The position numbers were made by a program, and so were the translations under genes. Positions 29,836-38,667 of a stretch of DNA of 64,000 bases are shown in pieces (position 1 is the first letter of the stretch; every line of letters begins with the position of its first letter). The stretch is from contig NZ_SWJZ01000050.1 in the NCBI RefSeq assembly GCF_005144475.1, positions 1 to 64,000 on the forward strand, in the 5' to 3' direction. Source of the stretch: Rhodobacter capsulatus (GTDB taxonomy: Bacteria; Pseudomonadota; Alphaproteobacteria; Rhodobacterales; Rhodobacteraceae). Below the pieces are notes generated by a model. It was not told the DNA's origin, made no database searches, and was given only the letters and a program-made list of their open reading frames with translations.

Positions 29836-31062
29836 ATGACCCAAGGGTTCCTTGTCAAAAACCCATCGGCGCTGATCTTCCTCGGCCTTCTGGCCCTTTT
29901 CACCCTGACCGTGACAGTACTCTCGACTGCCTACGGGCTCGACCTCGTCTCCACCTCGATGGTGAAGACGCTCGGCAAGACGCTTTGCCTGTGCCTGATC
30001 GCCCTCGCCATGGATCTGGTCTGGGGCTATATGGGGATCCTCAGCCTCGGCCATTTCGCCTTCTTCGGGCTGGGCGGCTACATGATCGGCATGTGGCTGA
30101 TGGTGGCGCGCAGCCGCGAGATCGTTCTGGCCTCGGCCCATGGCTTGCCGATGACCCCGCAAGAGCTGAACGACGCCATCGCGGCGCAGATCTTCGGCGT
30201 CGTCGGCGCCTCCGAGATGCCCGCGATCTGGGCCTTTGCCGGGTCGCTTCCGGCGCAGCTGGCGCTGGTCGTGCTGGTGCCCGGCCTTCTGGCGCTCGGC
30301 TTCGGCTGGCTCGCCTTCCGGTCCCGCGTCACCGGAGTTTACCTCTCGATCCTGACCCAGGCGATGACCCTCGCGCTGGCGCTTTATCTTTATCAGAACG
30401 ACTCCGGCCTGCGTGGCAACAACGGCCTTTCGGGGCTGCAGAACATCCCCGGGCTCGATTGGGCCGGACAGGACCGGCTCTCGGTCTGGTTCCTCTGGGC
30501 CTCGGCCCTCGCGCTTGGCCTTGGCTATCTCGCCTGCGCCTTCACCGTTTCGGGCAAGTTCGGCTCGGTGATGCGCGCGATCCGTGATGACGAGGCCCGG
30601 GTGCGTTTCCTTGGTTACCCGGTCGAGGGCTACAAGCTTTTCGTCTTCACCCTGACCGCGCTGATCGCCGCTGTGGCCGGGGCGCTGTACTATCCGCAGG
30701 CGGGCATCATCAACCCGGCCGAGGTCGCGCCCATCGCCTCGATCTATCTTGCGGTCTGGGTGGCGATCGGCGGCCGGGGGCGGCTTTGGGGCGCGGTGAT
30801 CGGCGCGGCCTTCGTCTCGCTGGTCTCGACCTGGTTCACCGGCGGGCGCGCGCCCGATCTGCCGCTCGGCTTTTACACGGTGAAATGGGTCGATTGGTGG
30901 CAGGTGCTTTTGGGCCTCTCCTTCGTTCTCGTCACGCTCTTCGCGCCGAAGGGTCTGTCGGGGCTGGTCGACGGGCTCGCCGGTCTGCGCCCGCCACAAC
31001 GGCGCGGCGCGGCGCTTGGCCCGGATGCGGGCGCCTTGCTGGAAAAGGAGGCCCGCGAATGA
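29836..31062 (+). CDS. urtC: Urea ABC transporter permease UrtC
   Basis: 408 residues, LivM-type permease with about ten membrane segments (for example GYMGILSLGHFAFFGLGGYM, GVYLSILTQAMTLALALYLYQ and a C-terminal WWQVLLGLSFVLVTLFAPKGL). The start at 29836 follows GGAGA; the frame extends upstream into the repeat, which is not coding. The stop overlaps urtD (ATGA). Confidence 0.95.
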   Translation: MTQGFLVKNPSALIFLGLLALFTLTVTVLSTAYGLDLVSTSMVKTLGKTLCLCLIALAMDLVWGYMGILSLGHFAFFGLGGYMIGMWLMVARSREIVLASAHGLPMTPQELNDAIAAQIFGVVGASEMPAIWAFAGSLPAQLALVVLVPGLLALGFGWLAFRSRVTGVYLSILTQAMTLALALYLYQNDSGLRGNNGLSGLQNIPGLDWAGQDRLSVWFLWASALALGLGYLACAFTVSGKFGSVMRAIRDDEARVRFLGYPVEGYKLFVFTLTALIAAVAGALYYPQAGIINPAEVAPIASIYLAVWVAIGGRGRLWGAVIGAAFVSLVSTWFTGGRAPDLPLGFYTVKWVDWWQVLLGLSFVLVTLFAPKGLSGLVDGLAGLRPPQRRGAALGPDAGALLEKEARE

Positions 31063-31799
31063 GGGAACTGCTGGAAGTCTCGGGCATTTCCGTCAGTTTT
31101 GACGGCTTTCGCGCGATCAACAACCTGTCCTTCTCCATCGGCCCGGCCGAGATGCGCGCGGTGATCGGCCCGAACGGGGCGGGGAAAACCACCTTCATGG
31201 ACATCGTCACCGGCAAGACCCGCCCCGACGAAGGCCGGGTGCTCTGGGGCGAGCGCTCGATCGACCTCTTGAAACTCGACGAGGCGCAGATCGCCCGGCA
31301 GGGCGTGGGGCGCAAGTTCCAGCGCCCGACGGTGTTCGAGGATCAGACCGTGGCGGAAAACCTGATGATGGCCTTGAAAGCCCAGCGCAGCCCCTGGCGT
31401 GTGCTGGTCTGGCGCCCCGCGGCTACCGATCATGCGCGGGTCGAGGCGCTGGCGGCGCAGGTGGGGCTGGGCGACAGCCTCGCGCGCAAATCCGGGGAAT
31501 TGTCGCATGGGCAGAAACAATGGCTGGAAATCGGCATGTTGCTGGCGCAGGAGCCGCGGCTTTTGCTGGTCGATGAACCGGCGGCGGGGATGACGCTGGC
31601 CGAGCGCGAACAGACCACCGCGCTGCTGGTCGAGCTGGCGAAAACCCATGCTGTCGTGGTGGTCGAGCATGACATGGACTTCGTGCGGCGGCTGAATTGC
31701 AAGGTCACCGTGCTGCATGAAGGCGCGGTTCTGGCCGAAGGCTCGCTGGATCACGTGACGGCGAACCAGCAGGTCATCGACGTTTATCTGGGGCGCTGA
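31059..31799 (+). CDS. urtD: Urea ABC transporter ATP-binding protein UrtD
   Basis: 246 residues, LivG-type ATPase. Walker A GPNGAGKTT, signature LSHGQKQWLEIGM (a variant LSGGQ), Walker B LLLVDEPAAG and the switch His in VVVEHDMDFV. The start overlaps the urtC stop by 4 bases. Pairs with UrtE to energise urea uptake. Confidence 0.96.
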   Translation: MRELLEVSGISVSFDGFRAINNLSFSIGPAEMRAVIGPNGAGKTTFMDIVTGKTRPDEGRVLWGERSIDLLKLDEAQIARQGVGRKFQRPTVFEDQTVAENLMMALKAQRSPWRVLVWRPAATDHARVEALAAQVGLGDSLARKSGELSHGQKQWLEIGMLLAQEPRLLLVDEPAAGMTLAEREQTTALLVELAKTHAVVVVEHDMDFVRRLNCKVTVLHEGAVLAEGSLDHVTANQQVIDVYLGR

Positions 31800-31800
31800 A

Positions 31801-32496
31801 ATGCTGAAAACCGAAGGACTTACGCTGCATTACGGCGGCTCGCAGATCCTGCATGGGGTCAGCATCGCGGCGCGGGCGGGCGAGGTGACCTGCATCATGG
31901 GCACGAACGGGGTCGGCAAGACCTCGCTTCTCAAGGCGATTGCGGGCACGCATCCGCGTTCGGGCGGCGGTCTGACGCTCGATGGCGAAGCGGTCGGGCG
32001 CGTCGCGCCGCAGGCGATGGCGCGGCGCGGATTGGCCTATGTGCCGCAGGGACGGATGATCTTTCCGCTGCTGACGGTGCGGGAAAACATGGAAACGGCC
32101 TTTGCCGTGCTGCCGCGGGCGGAGCGTTTCATCCCCGACGAGATCTACGAGCTGTTTCCGATCCTGAAAGAGTTTCTGAACCGCCGCGGCGGCGATCTGT
32201 CGGGCGGGCAGCAACAGCAACTCGCCATCGCGCGGGCGATGCTGATGAAGCCGAAACTGCTGCTGCTCGACGAACCGACCGAGGGGATTCAGCCCAACAT
32301 CATTGCCCAGATCGGCCGGGTGATCAAATATCTGCGCGATACCAAGGGGATGGCGATCATTCTGGTCGAGCAGTATTTCGACTTCGCGCATGATCTGGGC
32401 GACCGCTTCTATGTGCTCAAGCGCGGCGCGGTGGCGATGGAAGGCACGAAAGACAGCCTCTCGCGTGACGCCTTGCGCGCCGTGGTCAGCGTCTGA
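31801..32496 (+). CDS. urtE: Urea ABC transporter ATP-binding protein UrtE
   Basis: 231 residues, LivF-type ATPase: Walker A GTNGVGKTS, signature LSGGQQQQLAIARA, Walker B LLLLDEPTEGIQPN. One base after the urtD stop. It ends the urt operon and is followed by a G-rich hairpin and an inverted pair of the dispersed repeat. Confidence 0.96.
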   Translation: MLKTEGLTLHYGGSQILHGVSIAARAGEVTCIMGTNGVGKTSLLKAIAGTHPRSGGGLTLDGEAVGRVAPQAMARRGLAYVPQGRMIFPLLTVRENMETAFAVLPRAERFIPDEIYELFPILKEFLNRRGGDLSGGQQQQLAIARAMLMKPKLLLLDEPTEGIQPNIIAQIGRVIKYLRDTKGMAIILVEQYFDFAHDLGDRFYVLKRGAVAMEGTKDSLSRDALRAVVSV

Positions 32497-32497
32497 A

Positions 32498-32645
32498 AGG
32501 GGGGGCTCTGCCCCCTCGGCTTCGCCTCACCCCCGGGATATTTGAGCCAAGGTGAAAGCCGATCCGGGTTTCGTTTCACCTTGGCTCAAATATCCCGGGG
32601 GGTGAATTGGCCGAGAGGCCAAGAGGGGGGCAGCGCCCCCCTTTT
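32498..32645. repeat. Inverted pair of the dispersed intergenic repeat, after urtE
   Basis: Two copies of the repeat face each other as perfect 28-base arms, 32530-32557 and 32574-32601, with a 16-base spacer. They are flanked on both sides by G-run/C-run hairpins (about 32498-32516 and 32627-32641). The whole could fold into a long cruciform or RNA hairpin between the convergent urt operon and the hydroxylase gene. It probably acts as a bidirectional terminator. Confidence 0.75.
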
Positions 32646-32673
32646 CGGGGCGGGCCGCAGGCCCGCAAGCCCC

Positions 32674-33885
32674 TTAGCGCATCCCCAAGCCCGCCCGCAT
32701 CAGGGTCTTGCGCACCGGCTTGAACGCATAAAGCGCGCCGAGCGCCGCGGCGCGCAGATCGCGCAGCGGCCGCGGTGCCACCATCGAGGCGCGGTTGAGG
32801 AAATCGATCCCCACCTCGCGCGCCTTCACCTCGGGCCAGCGGCGGCGGTTGTAGGTCGCCAGCATCGCCGGGCCGCCCAGATGCGCCGGGTCCTTCTCGG
32901 CCAGATCCAGCAGGCAGCGCAGATCGGCCAGGCTCATGTTCAGCCCCTGCGCGCCGATCGGCGGGATCACATGCGCGGCCTCGGCGATCAGCGCGACGCG
33001 CTCGGCCGAGAAGCTGCAGGCGATCTGCGTGATCATCGGCCAAAGCGCGCGGCGGGTGACCAGCGTCAGCGGGCCCAGCACCCCGGTCGAGCGCTCCGTC
33101 ATCTCGCGTTCGAAGTCGGCCGGGGCGAGCGCCGCCAGACGCTCGGCTTCCGGGCCGCGTTCCATCCAGACGATCGCCGAGGAGGGCTTGCCGTCGCGGT
33201 CGGGCAGGGGCACCAGCGTGAAGGGGCCGCCGGTGCGGTGCACCTCGGTCGAGACATTGCCATGCGGGCTGGGGTGGGTGACCGCGCAGACCAGCGCCTT
33301 TTGTCCGTAATGCGTTGTTTTCGTGCCGATCCCCGCCGCCTCGCGGACAAAGGAATTGCGCCCGTCCGCGCCGATCACCAGTTTCGCCGTGACCAGCGTG
33401 CCATCCGAGAGCCGCACCTCGGCGCCGCTTTCGCGGGTCAAAAGCCCCACTGTCGCCACGCCGGGGCGGAAATCGACCTGCGGGATTTCGGCCAGACGCG
33501 CGACCATTTCCCGGCGCAAAAGCCAGTTCGGGAAGTTCCAGCCGAAGGGTTCGTCCGAGATGTCGGCGGCATCGAAATCGCGCACGATCCGCGCCTCGGG
33601 CCGGGCGCCGCCCGCGTCGATGATCCGCATCACCTGCAGCGGGGCCGCATGCGGCGCCAGCCGCGCCCAAAGCCCCGCACGCTCCAGCATCGCGCGCGAG
33701 GGATGCAGGAAGGCGGTCGTCCGCATGTCGGCGCCCGCATCGGTTTCGGCGGTCACCGGCGGGTCGGGATCGACGCAGATCGTGGTGAACCCGGCCGAGC
33801 CGAAGGCCGCCGCCGCCACCAGGCCCGCGACGCCGCCGCCGGAAATCAGGATATCTGTCGAAAGACGCGGTGCGGTCTCGGTCAT
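32674..33885 (-). CDS. UbiH/UbiF/COQ6-family FAD-dependent hydroxylase
   Basis: 403 residues. FAD motifs: GGGVAGLVAA (GxGxxG-type, residues 16-25), the GADGRNSFVREAAG motif, and the second FAD site VALIAEAAHVIPPIGAQGLNMSLAD, here AEAAH where the family usually has GDAAH. These are flavoprotein monooxygenases of ubiquinone ring hydroxylation, acting at the membrane with other Ubi proteins. Which ring position this one hydroxylates cannot be told from sequence. Single gene, convergent with urt. Confidence 0.85.
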   Translation of the reverse strand: MTETAPRLSTDILISGGGVAGLVAAAAFGSAGFTTICVDPDPPVTAETDAGADMRTTAFLHPSRAMLERAGLWARLAPHAAPLQVMRIIDAGGARPEARIVRDFDAADISDEPFGWNFPNWLLRREMVARLAEIPQVDFRPGVATVGLLTRESGAEVRLSDGTLVTAKLVIGADGRNSFVREAAGIGTKTTHYGQKALVCAVTHPSPHGNVSTEVHRTGGPFTLVPLPDRDGKPSSAIVWMERGPEAERLAALAPADFEREMTERSTGVLGPLTLVTRRALWPMITQIACSFSAERVALIAEAAHVIPPIGAQGLNMSLADLRCLLDLAEKDPAHLGGPAMLATYNRRRWPEVKAREVGIDFLNRASMVAPRPLRDLRAAALGALYAFKPVRKTLMRAGLGMR

Positions 33886-33957
33886 GGCGCTCTCCCCTGA
33901 GGTCAGATCTCAAGATGGCACAACCGGGGCCGGTTTCAACCGCCGCCGCACATCCTT

Positions 33958-34140
33958 TTATGCGATCGAGAGGACCACCAGCAGCCCGAGCATCACGAAG
34001 CTCATCAGGACGAACCAGAGGATCACCCCGCCAAGCCCGGCAAGCACAAAGCCCGCAGCCGCCCCGCCGAGAAACAGCGCCGCGATCAGAAACAGAAAAA
34101 GCGTCGCCCCGGTGTTGGACGTCGGCTGCGCAGTGCTCAT
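33958..34140 (-). CDS. 60-residue membrane protein (third of three related genes)
   Basis: MSTAQPTSNTGATLFLFLIA start, two hydrophobic segments joined by GFVLAGLGGVILWF. It shares a pattern with the next two genes upstream: short Ser/Thr N-terminus, first helix, GGLGG-type turn, second helix. GGAAGGGAT precedes the start. Function unknown. Confidence 0.65.
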   Translation of the reverse strand: MSTAQPTSNTGATLFLFLIAALFLGGAAAGFVLAGLGGVILWFVLMSFVMLGLLVVLSIA

Positions 34141-34277
34141 GGTCGATCCCTTCCGATGGGGCTGTCGCGACGGGCGCGTCCGGCCAAGCAGGCCATGCGG
34201 CGGGCAGGGCGGCCAGATCGCATTTCGCCGCAGCCGGGATCGGGCCGGGGCCCGGGATCACCCGGCCCCGGGGGGCG

Positions 34278-34460
34278 TCAGGTCCGGGCGCCGATCGCCA
34301 TGGCCACCATCACGACGGCGGTCAGGCCGACGCCGCAGGTGATCAGCCCGCCAAGGCCGCCGATCAGATAGGAGGCGACGATCACCGCAAAGATCGCGAC
34401 GGCGATCAGATACAGGGTGAGGGCGGCGCCGGTGTCATTGGAGGGTTGCGTGGTGCTCAT
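34278..34460 (-). CDS. 60-residue membrane protein (second of three related genes)
   Basis: MSTTQPSNDTGAALTLYLIA start, then VIVASYLIGGLGGLITCG and a short second helix. It is nearly the same length and N-terminus as the 33958-34140 gene, so a tandem duplication is likely. AAGGAA lies before the start. The frame is open further upstream but that part is not coding-like. Confidence 0.65.
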   Translation of the reverse strand: MSTTQPSNDTGAALTLYLIAVAIFAVIVASYLIGGLGGLITCGVGLTAVVMVAMAIGART

Positions 34461-34560
34461 GGGGGTTCCTTTCGCCGGGGAAGGGCGGTTGCGAGTCGAA
34501 CCCCGGGAAAATCTGCGCACTGCAAGCAAAAAACGAGCCAGCAAATGGTCGCTGAGACAA

Positions 34561-34586
34561 AAGGCCCGGGCTGCGACCCGGGCCTT
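34561..34586 (-). terminator. Terminator after the first small membrane protein gene
   Basis: Perfect 10-bp stem 34561-34570/34577-34586 with a 6-base loop. On the minus strand it is followed by TTGTCTC. It lies 24 bases after the 72-residue gene's stop. Confidence 0.7.
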
Positions 34587-34609
34587 GGTGCGGTGCGAGG
34601 TGGAGGGGC

Positions 34610-34828
34610 TCAGCCGCCCGCGGTCATCACGACAAGAAGCGCCAGCATGAACCAGGTCGCGCCGACGCCACACAGGATCAGCCCGCCCAGACCCATCGTC
34701 GCCACCGCAACGGCGACAATCCCGATCACCACGGCCGCGATCAGATACATCGCAAGGGTGTAGTCCTTTTTCTCGGCGTGGCCGTGGTCGGAACCCGAGA
34801 AAGCGCCGGCGGCGGTGGTCATGGTCAT
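34610..34828 (-). CDS. 72-residue membrane protein (first of three related genes)
   Basis: A His/Gly/Lys-rich N-terminus (SGSDHGHAEKKDYTLAMY) precedes two helices joined by TMGLGGLILCG. Same plan as the two following genes but with a longer N-terminus. GGGAGA precedes the start. An AT-rich stretch (34860-34945) upstream could hold the promoter. Function unknown; small size and tandem copies suggest a membrane regulator, stress peptide or subunit. Confidence 0.65.
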   Translation of the reverse strand: MTMTTAAGAFSGSDHGHAEKKDYTLAMYLIAAVVIGIVAVAVATMGLGGLILCGVGATWFMLALLVVMTAGG

Positions 34829-34973
34829 GCTGCTGTCTCCCAGGGCCATCCCCCCGGACGGCCAAATCTGCATACGCTTGTATACGGGCGCCCGGATTCG
34901 CGTCAAGTTGTCGCGCGCAAGAAGGTTAGAATTATTTTAACCCGACCTGTCCCGAGAACGAGACAGCAGGCCC

Positions 34974-35633
34974 TCAGTGATGGCGCGCGGCGCGCAGGCT
35001 GCGCAGGAAGCGGGGCAGGTCGGCGGTGTGATGCTGGATATGGGGGGCGGGCGCGGGATGCTCTGCCACATGTATGGTCCGCATGCCCAGCGCATGCGGC
35101 ACGGCCAGATTGCGCGGATCGTCTTCGAACATCGCGGCGCGGGCGGGATCGACCCCGGCGCGGTCAAAGACGGTGGCAAAGGCGCGGGCGGCGGGTTTGG
35201 GGTGATACCCGGCATGTTCGACCCCGAAAATGCCGTCGAAAAGCCCGTCAAGCCCCCGCACCGCCAGCACTTTTTGCGCATAGGGCGCCGAGCCGTTGGT
35301 GAAGACGATCTTCTGCCCCGGCAGCGCGGCGATCGCCGCGCGCAGGTCCGGATCGGGCGTCAGCGCCGAAAAGTCGATGTCATGCACCTCGTGCAGATAG
35401 GGCGTCGGATCGACCCCATGCACCTGCATCAGCCCGGCCAGCGTGGTGCCGTGGCTGCGCCAATACTGATCGCGCAGCCGGTCGGCTTCCTGCTGCCCGA
35501 CCCCAAGCGCGCGCATCACATAGGCGGTCATCCGCACCTCGATCTGATCGAAGAGCCGCGCCGAGGGCGGATAGAGCGTGTGATCGAGGTCGAAGACCCA
35601 GTGACAGACGTGGGAAAACTCGGATGCGGGCAT
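34974..35633 (-). CDS. HAD-family pyrimidine 5'-nucleotidase-like phosphatase
   Basis: 219 residues. HAD motif I FDLDHTLYPPSARLFDQIE is diagnostic of the SDT1/pyrimidine 5'-nucleotidase subgroup. Motif II is in IVFTNGSAPYA, the Lys in HPKPAARAF and motif IV in MFEDDPRNL. Probably a nucleotide or sugar-phosphate phosphatase. Divergent from a GntR regulator gene. Confidence 0.88.
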   Translation of the reverse strand: MPASEFSHVCHWVFDLDHTLYPPSARLFDQIEVRMTAYVMRALGVGQQEADRLRDQYWRSHGTTLAGLMQVHGVDPTPYLHEVHDIDFSALTPDPDLRAAIAALPGQKIVFTNGSAPYAQKVLAVRGLDGLFDGIFGVEHAGYHPKPAARAFATVFDRAGVDPARAAMFEDDPRNLAVPHALGMRTIHVAEHPAPAPHIQHHTADLPRFLRSLRAARHH

Positions 35634-35740
35634 GATCTCACCAGGAAGCGTCGGGCAGGTAGGGCAAAGCGTCGGATTTGCAACTGTGGCGGCTTGTCAC
35701 GGCGCAAGGCTGCGCCTAATCTGCCCCCCGCTCCGAGTCC

Positions 35741-35756
35741 GCATACTGCGGCATAC
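35741..35756. promoter_or_regulatory. Direct repeat upstream of the GntR gene
   Basis: GCATAC occurs twice with a 4-base spacer, in the 158-base divergent region. GTAT/ATAC cores are common in operators of FCD-type GntR regulators, so autoregulation is possible. The call is an inference from position. Confidence 0.25.
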
Positions 35757-35791
35757 AATGGGAGCGCGGAATTGGAAAGGTCGGGATTTCG

Positions 35792-36427
35792 ATGCAGAAG
35801 GACGCCTATACGCTCATTCTCGAAGCGATCGATGCCGGGCTTTACCGACCGGGGGACCGGCTGGTCGAATCGGAGCTGGCAGAGCGCTTCGGGGTGTCGC
35901 GCACGCCGGTGCGCGAGGCGATGCAGCGGCTGGAGACCCAGGCGATGCTGGCGCGCGACGGGCGCTCGCTGATCGTCGCCTCGCTGGATCACAACCAGCT
36001 GGCCGAGCTTTACGTGGTGCGCGCGGAACTCGAGGCGCTGGCGGCGCGGCTGGCGGCGAAACATGCCGCGCCCGAAGAAATCCGGGTGCTGCAGGAGATG
36101 ATCGATCTGGACCGCGCGCAACAGGATGACCCGATCGCGCTGGCGCGGGCGAACAAGCGCTTTCACCGGCAGCTGCATCTGGCCTCGCACAACCGCTATC
36201 TGGTGCAGCAGCTTGACCTTGTGCACCGCTCGATGGCGCTTCTGGCGACGACGTCGCTGGCGGCCGAGGGGCGGGGGGAAAAGGCGCTCGACGAACATCA
36301 GGCGATTGTCGATGCGATCGGCGCGGGCGATGCCGATGCGGCGGCGGGGGCGCTGCGCCATCATATTTCGCAGGCTTTCGAGACCCGGCTGAAGCTGGAT
36401 GCCGAGGCGCGGACGGAACATCCCTGA
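35792..36427 (+). CDS. GntR family regulator (FCD domain)
   Basis: 211 residues: N-terminal winged HTH (GDRLVESELAERFGVSRTPVREAMQRLETQAML) and a C-terminal FCD effector domain with the metal-binding His pattern (RFHRQLHLASHNRYL, DEHQAIVDAI, LRHHISQAFETR). FadR/VanR subfamily members sense small organic acids. The divergent HAD gene may be a target, but the effector is unknown. Confidence 0.92.
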   Translation: MQKDAYTLILEAIDAGLYRPGDRLVESELAERFGVSRTPVREAMQRLETQAMLARDGRSLIVASLDHNQLAELYVVRAELEALAARLAAKHAAPEEIRVLQEMIDLDRAQQDDPIALARANKRFHRQLHLASHNRYLVQQLDLVHRSMALLATTSLAAEGRGEKALDEHQAIVDAIGAGDADAAAGALRHHISQAFETRLKLDAEARTEHP

Positions 36428-36433
36428 GCCGGT

Positions 36434-38515
36434 TCAGTCGATCAGCGGTGCCCGGGGGGTGCGGATCGGCGCGGCGGGACCGGGCGCGGCGTCGCTGATC
36501 GCCGTCACCAGATCCGAGCGCAGCGCCGGGGCGGACATGTGATGCACGCCGTCAAAGACGCCATGCACGGTCTTGTCCCAGTAGAAAGGCTTGGTGATCA
36601 CCTCGTAGATCGCCTTCCAGCCCGCCAGCGCGCCCAGGGGAAAATACAGGTTCAGCGTCGGCACCCAGGGGATCAGATGGCGGTGATCCTTGCCGCGCAC
36701 CGCCCAGGCGCCGACGGTGATATTGACGATTTCGGTCAGAACGAAGGTGAACAGCAGCAGGTTTTCAAGGCTTTCCGACATGATCGCCGAGATCGGATGC
36801 CAGATCCCGAACAGGATCAGCCAGCAGGTCCACAGAAGCGGTGCCAGCAGATATTGTGATAGCGCCCCCAGGATCAGGATCTGCACGCCGAAGAACCGCT
36901 TCGGGCCAAGGTCGCGCCAGAGCCGCGCCGGGTCACGCATGTGCACGGCCCAGGTCATCGCATAGCCCTTGAGCCAGCGCGAGCGCTGCTTGACCCAGGG
37001 CACGGCGCGGCAATTGGCTTCCTCGTGCGTCACCGCCGGGATCAGCTCGGTCCGATAGCCCGCCCGCGCCAGACGGATGCCCAGATCGGCGTCTTCGGTG
37101 ACGTTGTGGGCATCCCAGCCGCCCAGCTCTTCCAGCGGGCCGCGGCGGAAGAACAGCGTGGTCCCCCCCAGCGGCACCACAAGGCCCAGCCGCGCCAGGC
37201 CCGGCAGCATGGCGCGGAACCAGGCCGCATATTCGAAGGTGAAACAACGCGCGAGCCAGTTCGTGCGCGGGTTGTAATAATCCAGGATGCCCTGCAGGCA
37301 GGCGACCTCGGGCGGGCTTTCGGCGAAGCGGCGGGCAACGATGTGCAGCTGCTCGGGCTCGGGCATGTCCTCGGCGTCATAGACCCCGATCACCGAGCCG
37401 CGGCAGAAGTTCAGCGCGTAATTCAGCGCCCGCGGCTTGGTCTGGATCGGCCCCGCGGGCACGGTGACGACGCGCATCCAGCGCGGCAGCGTGGCCCCCG
37501 ACAGCGCCTCGCGCGTGGTCAGGTCGGTCTGTTCCACCACCAGCAGGATATCGAGCAATTCGCGCGGCCAGTTCAGCCGCGACAGCCGCTCGACCAGCCG
37601 CGTGGCGATGTCGCGTTCCTTGTAAAGCGGCACCATGATCGAGATGATCGGCAACCGCTGCATCGGCGCGGGGCGCAACGCCCGCAGCGCGGCCGCGGCC
37701 CGGGCGCGGCGTTGCGCCCGCATCTCGGCGATCCAGGCCGCCAGCTTGAGCCCCATCGTCGCGTAAAGCGTGATCATGGCCCAAAGGAACAGCACCGCGA
37801 AGACCGCGACCGGCACGAGGATCAGCCCCGCGACCGAGACGGCGGTGACCGCAAGGACCAGCCGCGCCGCCAGTTTCTCGTTATGGGTGCGGCAGGAGCG
37901 GTCGGGATCGACCTTCACCTCGGCGCGGCGGATCAGGGCGGTCTGGCGCCGCGCCAGCAGCGCCGCATGCACGTCGCGTTCGGGCGCCAGCGCCATCCGG
38001 TAGGGGCCGAATTCGGCGGGCAATTCGGCGGCAAGACGGGTGAAATGCTCGGGCCGGGCGGTGGCGATCAGGGTGACACCGCCGATCCGCCGCCAGGGCA
38101 CCATCGCCTCCTTGAGGCAAAGCTCGGGGCCGAGCGTGTCGATCAGCCGGGGGTCGGGGGGCTCTGCCAGAAGGTCGATCACCCCTGCGTTCGACTGCTT
38201 CGCCAGCGCCGCCATCAGATCGGCCTCGGACACCCAGCCATGCGTCAGCAGGATGTCGCCCAGCCGCACGTCCTGCCGGCGGCGCAGCGCCACCGCCTTG
38301 AGCAGATCGCCCGGCCGCACCGCGCCCATCTCCAGCAGGATCTGTCCCAGTTGCCGACGATCCGGCTGCGGTCGCTGCGGCCGCCCGATCGTCACCTGAT
38401 CCTCCGTCGTCTCGGGGGCGCCCTCCTGCGGGGGCGCCGCGCCGGTGATGCAGGCTTTCGGCCAGGGGGCCACAGCCTCGACGAGCCTTGTCTTGAGGTG
38501 ACTGGAACCGCGCAT
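36434..38515 (-). CDS. Family 2 glycosyltransferase with N-terminal MshEN/GspE-N-like domain
   Basis: 693 residues. Residues about 54-108 hold two tandem copies of the MshEN-type half motif (LGQILLEMGAV...LLKAV; LGDILLTHGWV...LMAALAKQ). In type II secretion and pilus ATPases this motif binds c-di-GMP. Two membrane segments follow (about 214-258), then a GT-2 domain with ISIMVPLYKERDI, a DAED metal motif, TEDADLG and QRSRWLKG (QxxRW), and C-terminal membrane segments, as in processive polysaccharide synthases. It likely makes an exopolysaccharide, possibly under c-di-GMP control. AGGGGGC precedes the start. A single gene, convergent with the GntR gene. Confidence 0.85.
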   Translation of the reverse strand: MRGSSHLKTRLVEAVAPWPKACITGAAPPQEGAPETTEDQVTIGRPQRPQPDRRQLGQILLEMGAVRPGDLLKAVALRRRQDVRLGDILLTHGWVSEADLMAALAKQSNAGVIDLLAEPPDPRLIDTLGPELCLKEAMVPWRRIGGVTLIATARPEHFTRLAAELPAEFGPYRMALAPERDVHAALLARRQTALIRRAEVKVDPDRSCRTHNEKLAARLVLAVTAVSVAGLILVPVAVFAVLFLWAMITLYATMGLKLAAWIAEMRAQRRARAAAALRALRPAPMQRLPIISIMVPLYKERDIATRLVERLSRLNWPRELLDILLVVEQTDLTTREALSGATLPRWMRVVTVPAGPIQTKPRALNYALNFCRGSVIGVYDAEDMPEPEQLHIVARRFAESPPEVACLQGILDYYNPRTNWLARCFTFEYAAWFRAMLPGLARLGLVVPLGGTTLFFRRGPLEELGGWDAHNVTEDADLGIRLARAGYRTELIPAVTHEEANCRAVPWVKQRSRWLKGYAMTWAVHMRDPARLWRDLGPKRFFGVQILILGALSQYLLAPLLWTCWLILFGIWHPISAIMSESLENLLLFTFVLTEIVNITVGAWAVRGKDHRHLIPWVPTLNLYFPLGALAGWKAIYEVITKPFYWDKTVHGVFDGVHHMSAPALRSDLVTAISDAAPGPAAPIRTPRAPLID

Positions 38516-38667
38516 TTCGCCCCCTGGTAGAGTACGGGGTCACAGTTTCGCCTTTTTGGTTAATCTTGGGTTAACCAAAACGCCTGTTGAAGCGGATTCC
38601 AGGATTCATTTTTTTCGGCCGCCCTGAGGCGGCCGGAACACAGCGCGAACATCTGTGGATAAAGCGC

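Noticed and set aside
25918-30999. 1693-codon open frame opposite to ureG and urtABC
   Set aside because: It crosses several real genes and their intergenic hairpins with shadow-like composition; urtABC are unambiguous.
38616-38635. Intrinsic terminator after carA
   Set aside because: The 8-bp hairpin is real, but its T-run lies on the 5' side; on the minus strand it is followed by A residues.
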